Shown one piece after another: positions 62,155 through 64,000 of a stretch of DNA of 64,000 nucleotides; the first letter of the stretch is position 1, and each line of letters opens with the position of its first letter. Source of the stretch: JAHBNG01 sp039028975 (GTDB lineage Bacteria > Chloroflexota > Anaerolineae > Caldilineales > Caldilineaceae). The stretch spans positions 52,197 through 116,196 of the forward strand of contig JBCCHB010000033.1 in NCBI GenBank assembly GCA_039028975.1. The letters run 5' to 3'. Under the pieces are notes generated by a model. The model saw only the letters and a program-made list of their open reading frames with translations. It had not been told where the DNA came from and did not search any database. The position numbers were made by a program, and so were the translations under genes.

Positions 62155-63648
62155 ATGAACCCTGATCAACTCCGCCACGACCTCGAGCAATCCGCAACAC
62201 TTAAACTTCTCCGTAGCCCTAATGCCAGCCTAATTTTGGGCTTTGTTCAGCAGACCTTTAAAGAGAGCAGGCGGGTGACTATTCCCCATTCTGAGTTGGT
62301 AGAACGGTTGGAGGGGCATCTAGAGCTGTTACGCGAGATGGAGCCGGATCGCTTCCAGAGCAACCCAAACCACTATCTGCGGGAGTGGTGTGATGAGTCT
62401 CATCGTTTTCTGCGCAAATACCACCAGGTGGGGAGTGATGACCCCGTCTACGAATTGACGCCAGATACAGAGCGGGCGCTGATATGGGTGGAGGATCTAC
62501 ATAAGAAAGAGTTTGTCGGCACCGAGTCTCGCTTTATGCAGATCTTTGATCTCTTGCGCACAATTGTGGAGATGAGTACCCTGGATTTGGATGCCCGGCT
62601 CGAGCAGTTGGAAGCCCAAAAAGCAGAGGTTCAGGCTCAGATTAATGAAATCAAGAGCACCGGCGTGGTCATAAAACCAACCACCACCCAGATTAAAGAG
62701 CGCTTTTTTGATGCCAACGATGTGGCCCGACGACTGCTCTCTGATTTCCAAGAGGTCGAGGAGAATTTTCGCGCCGTTGCCCGAGAGGTCCAAGAGCAGC
62801 AGCTACAGGCCCACGTCCAAAAAGGCTCCATCGTCCAGCACGTTCTTGACGCAGATGAAGCACTCAAAGAGTCGGATCAGGGACGCAGCTTTTACGCCTT
62901 CTGGCAGTTCCTGGTCTCCCAGACCAAGCAGGATGAGTTGCGCGATCTGTTGGAACGCGTCTACCAGCTTGAGGAGCTACCTACAGACCGGGACAACCGG
63001 CACATTCTGCGCCACCTCAAGCGAAATCTGCTGCAAGCAGGCACCCGCATTGCCCAATCCAACCGTCGTTTGGCCCAACAACTGCGTCGCTTGCTTGATG
63101 AACAGCGACTGACCGAAGCCCGCCGCGTTCAGGAGTTAACGGCGGAGATCAAGCAGCTTGCCATCACGCTACGGGATCCCAAAGTATCTAGGGGGTTGCC
63201 AAAAGAGGAGGCATTTATGACCATCGATGGTCTGCCTGATGTCAACATGCCCCTTGAACGCCAGCTATGGCAGCCTAGCGAAAAACCATCCTTTGTGGAA
63301 GATGAATTGCAGATTGGCCGGGCAGCCCTCTCAGAGGCCCAATTTCAAGTCCTCTTCAGCCAACAGATTGTGGATCAATCTAGGCTGCAGCGCAACGTCG
63401 ATACGCTGCTAGAAGAGAAGATGACCGTCACGCTAAGGGATGTCATTCAAGCCTACCCTGCCAGCCAAGGACTCGCCGAAATTGTGAGTTATGTATCTTT
63501 AGCCACCAAATCCGAGCAGCACAAAATCAATGCCGATGTGCGGGAAGCGGTTCGGCTGCGCTTGGACTTGGGTGATGAAGCCACGGTTAAGGACCAGGAT
63601 CTCACCAGTGAGGTCGAATTGCCCCAGGTAATTTTTACGCGGGGGTAG
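62155..63648 (+). CDS. jetA: Wadjet JetA-like protein (DUF3375)
   Basis: Start ATG 62155 (MNPDQLRHDLEQSATLKLLR) gives 497 residues, the usual JetA size. The N-terminal winged-helix part (about 1-130: LLRSPNASLILGFVQQTF, HYLREWCDESHRFLRKY), a long coiled-coil middle (about 150-300) and a second helical domain match DUF3375, the MksF/kleisin-like subunit of Wadjet, an SMC-type complex that recognises and cleaves small circular plasmids. jetB, jetC and jetD normally follow at once, but here a hairpin element and a transposase tail follow, so the system seems broken or scattered. Confidence 0.85.
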   Translation: MNPDQLRHDLEQSATLKLLRSPNASLILGFVQQTFKESRRVTIPHSELVERLEGHLELLREMEPDRFQSNPNHYLREWCDESHRFLRKYHQVGSDDPVYELTPDTERALIWVEDLHKKEFVGTESRFMQIFDLLRTIVEMSTLDLDARLEQLEAQKAEVQAQINEIKSTGVVIKPTTTQIKERFFDANDVARRLLSDFQEVEENFRAVAREVQEQQLQAHVQKGSIVQHVLDADEALKESDQGRSFYAFWQFLVSQTKQDELRDLLERVYQLEELPTDRDNRHILRHLKRNLLQAGTRIAQSNRRLAQQLRRLLDEQRLTEARRVQELTAEIKQLAITLRDPKVSRGLPKEEAFMTIDGLPDVNMPLERQLWQPSEKPSFVEDELQIGRAALSEAQFQVLFSQQIVDQSRLQRNVDTLLEEKMTVTLRDVIQAYPASQGLAEIVSYVSLATKSEQHKINADVREAVRLRLDLGDEATVKDQDLTSEVELPQVIFTRG

Positions 63649-63686
63649 GGCAAGGTAAAAAAGCATTCAGCGAGTCAGCCGACAGT

Positions 63687-63771
63687 TATATTCAGCTCCA
63701 TTTGAAAATAGGTGTTTGGTCTCTCTGGCAAAGCTTGAGAAAACACCTGTTTTCAAAACAACCGCAGTATA
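63687..63771 (+). repeat. 85-bp hairpin element, copy D (MITE-like)
   Basis: It begins TATATTCAGCTCCATTTG and ends CAACCGCAGTATA. AGGTGTTT pairs with AAACACCT in the inner stem. It lies 38 bp after the jetA stop. Beyond it, AATTCGGCCCTATTTCGAGG at 63801 resembles 3521-3550, a further shared word. Confidence 0.75.
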
Positions 63772-63869
63772 AGTTGGAGCGACTACCGCGTGAGTAGCCA
63801 GAATTCGGCCCTATTTCGAGGTCGATTTTTATACTATCTTATACTCAACAAAGGAATCATTGTAACTGG

Positions 63870-64000
63870 CTAGAGCATATTGGAGGGAGTTGGGACGAAA
63901 GGAGTGCGAGTCAAAGCGCCGAAAAGAGCGGAGATGACATTGGCCCCCTGTTTACGAGCGGTAGAGATGTAACTACGGATATCACAGAAAGTAGAGGCAC
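63870..64000 (-). CDS. IS66-type transposase, C-terminal end (partial)
   Basis: The minus-strand frame from the right edge to a TAG at 63872-63870 encodes FCDIRSYISTARKQGANVIS followed by ALFGALTRTPFVPTPSNML. RSYISTARKQG is a C-terminal block of IS66-family DDE transposases. The rest lies beyond the window. Terminal inverted repeats could not be identified. Confidence 0.65.
   Translation of the reverse strand, partial: ASTFCDIRSYISTARKQGANVISALFGALTRTPFVPTPSNML

Overview
The window looks like chromosomal DNA from a filamentous or multicellular-type Chloroflexota (Anaerolineae/Caldilineae-like). This placement is inferred from gene content: four AfsR/SARP-type regulators with BTAD, NB-ARC and TPR domains, a fused PyrF-PyrE, secreted proteins ending in a short hydrophobic Pro motif, a RIO-type kinase, and class III cyclase-ATPase and NB-ARC-like ATPases. 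Base composition is near 50% GC. I saw no tRNA, rRNA or CRISPR array.

Left part (1-4.1 kb): a broken SGNH hydrolase, a Tat-exported DUF1501 protein, and a RIO kinase. The RIO kinase has a long leader containing a 19-codon ORF and two terminator-like hairpins. Next (4.2-21.4 kb) comes a four-gene cassette present twice in the same order: an HEXXH metallopeptidase-like protein (+), a SARP/NB-ARC/TPR regulator (-), a 50-residue exported peptide ending in a Cys-Gly-rich-Cys loop (+), and a 400-residue TPR protein (-). In the second cassette the metallopeptidase carries hemopexin-like and three LamG domains. A REP/RAYT island and a third, short SARP follow.

Middle (24.9-41.4 kb): a zinc-ribbon/terpene synthase pair, a convergent PhyH-type dioxygenase, two cohesin/dockerin surface proteins, three small unknown proteins, a contractile tail sheath protein with an injection-system-like partner, a lipoprotein and a fourth SARP. 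Seven promoters (starting near 3968, 11248, 24912, 27356, 31336, 31929 and 41157) carry GGAC(G/A) direct repeats with 11-12 bp period, the last repeat starting 14 bp before the -10 hexamer. Two promoters ahead of the exported peptides (9501, 19283) have the same layout with CTACG repeats. This is the architecture known for SARP activators, so much of the window appears to form one or two SARP regulons.

Right part (41.4-64 kb): an AraC regulator, an ankyrin-GNAT fusion, an ATPase regulator, a KAS III enzyme with a decayed SDR behind it, a methyltransferase, pyrFE, an XRE/PP2C/P-loop group, GH4 alpha-galactosidase, a cyclase-ATPase, and an SGNH/SASA-type exported esterase. Then comes an array of four near-identical 50-codon genes (60247-61247, minus strand) encoding an acidic leader and a Trp/Tyr/Arg/Cys-rich core, ending in a strong terminator. 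These look like RiPP or antimicrobial peptide precursors and are the most unusual item here. The window ends with an apparently orphan Wadjet JetA (DUF3375) and the tail of an IS66-type transposase.

An 85-bp hairpin element with TATA-ended inverted termini occurs six times (4053, 31425, 50141, 51636, 61549, 63687). Its internal stem changes sequence but stays paired. Two copies sit in the 5' leader of SARP-box genes.
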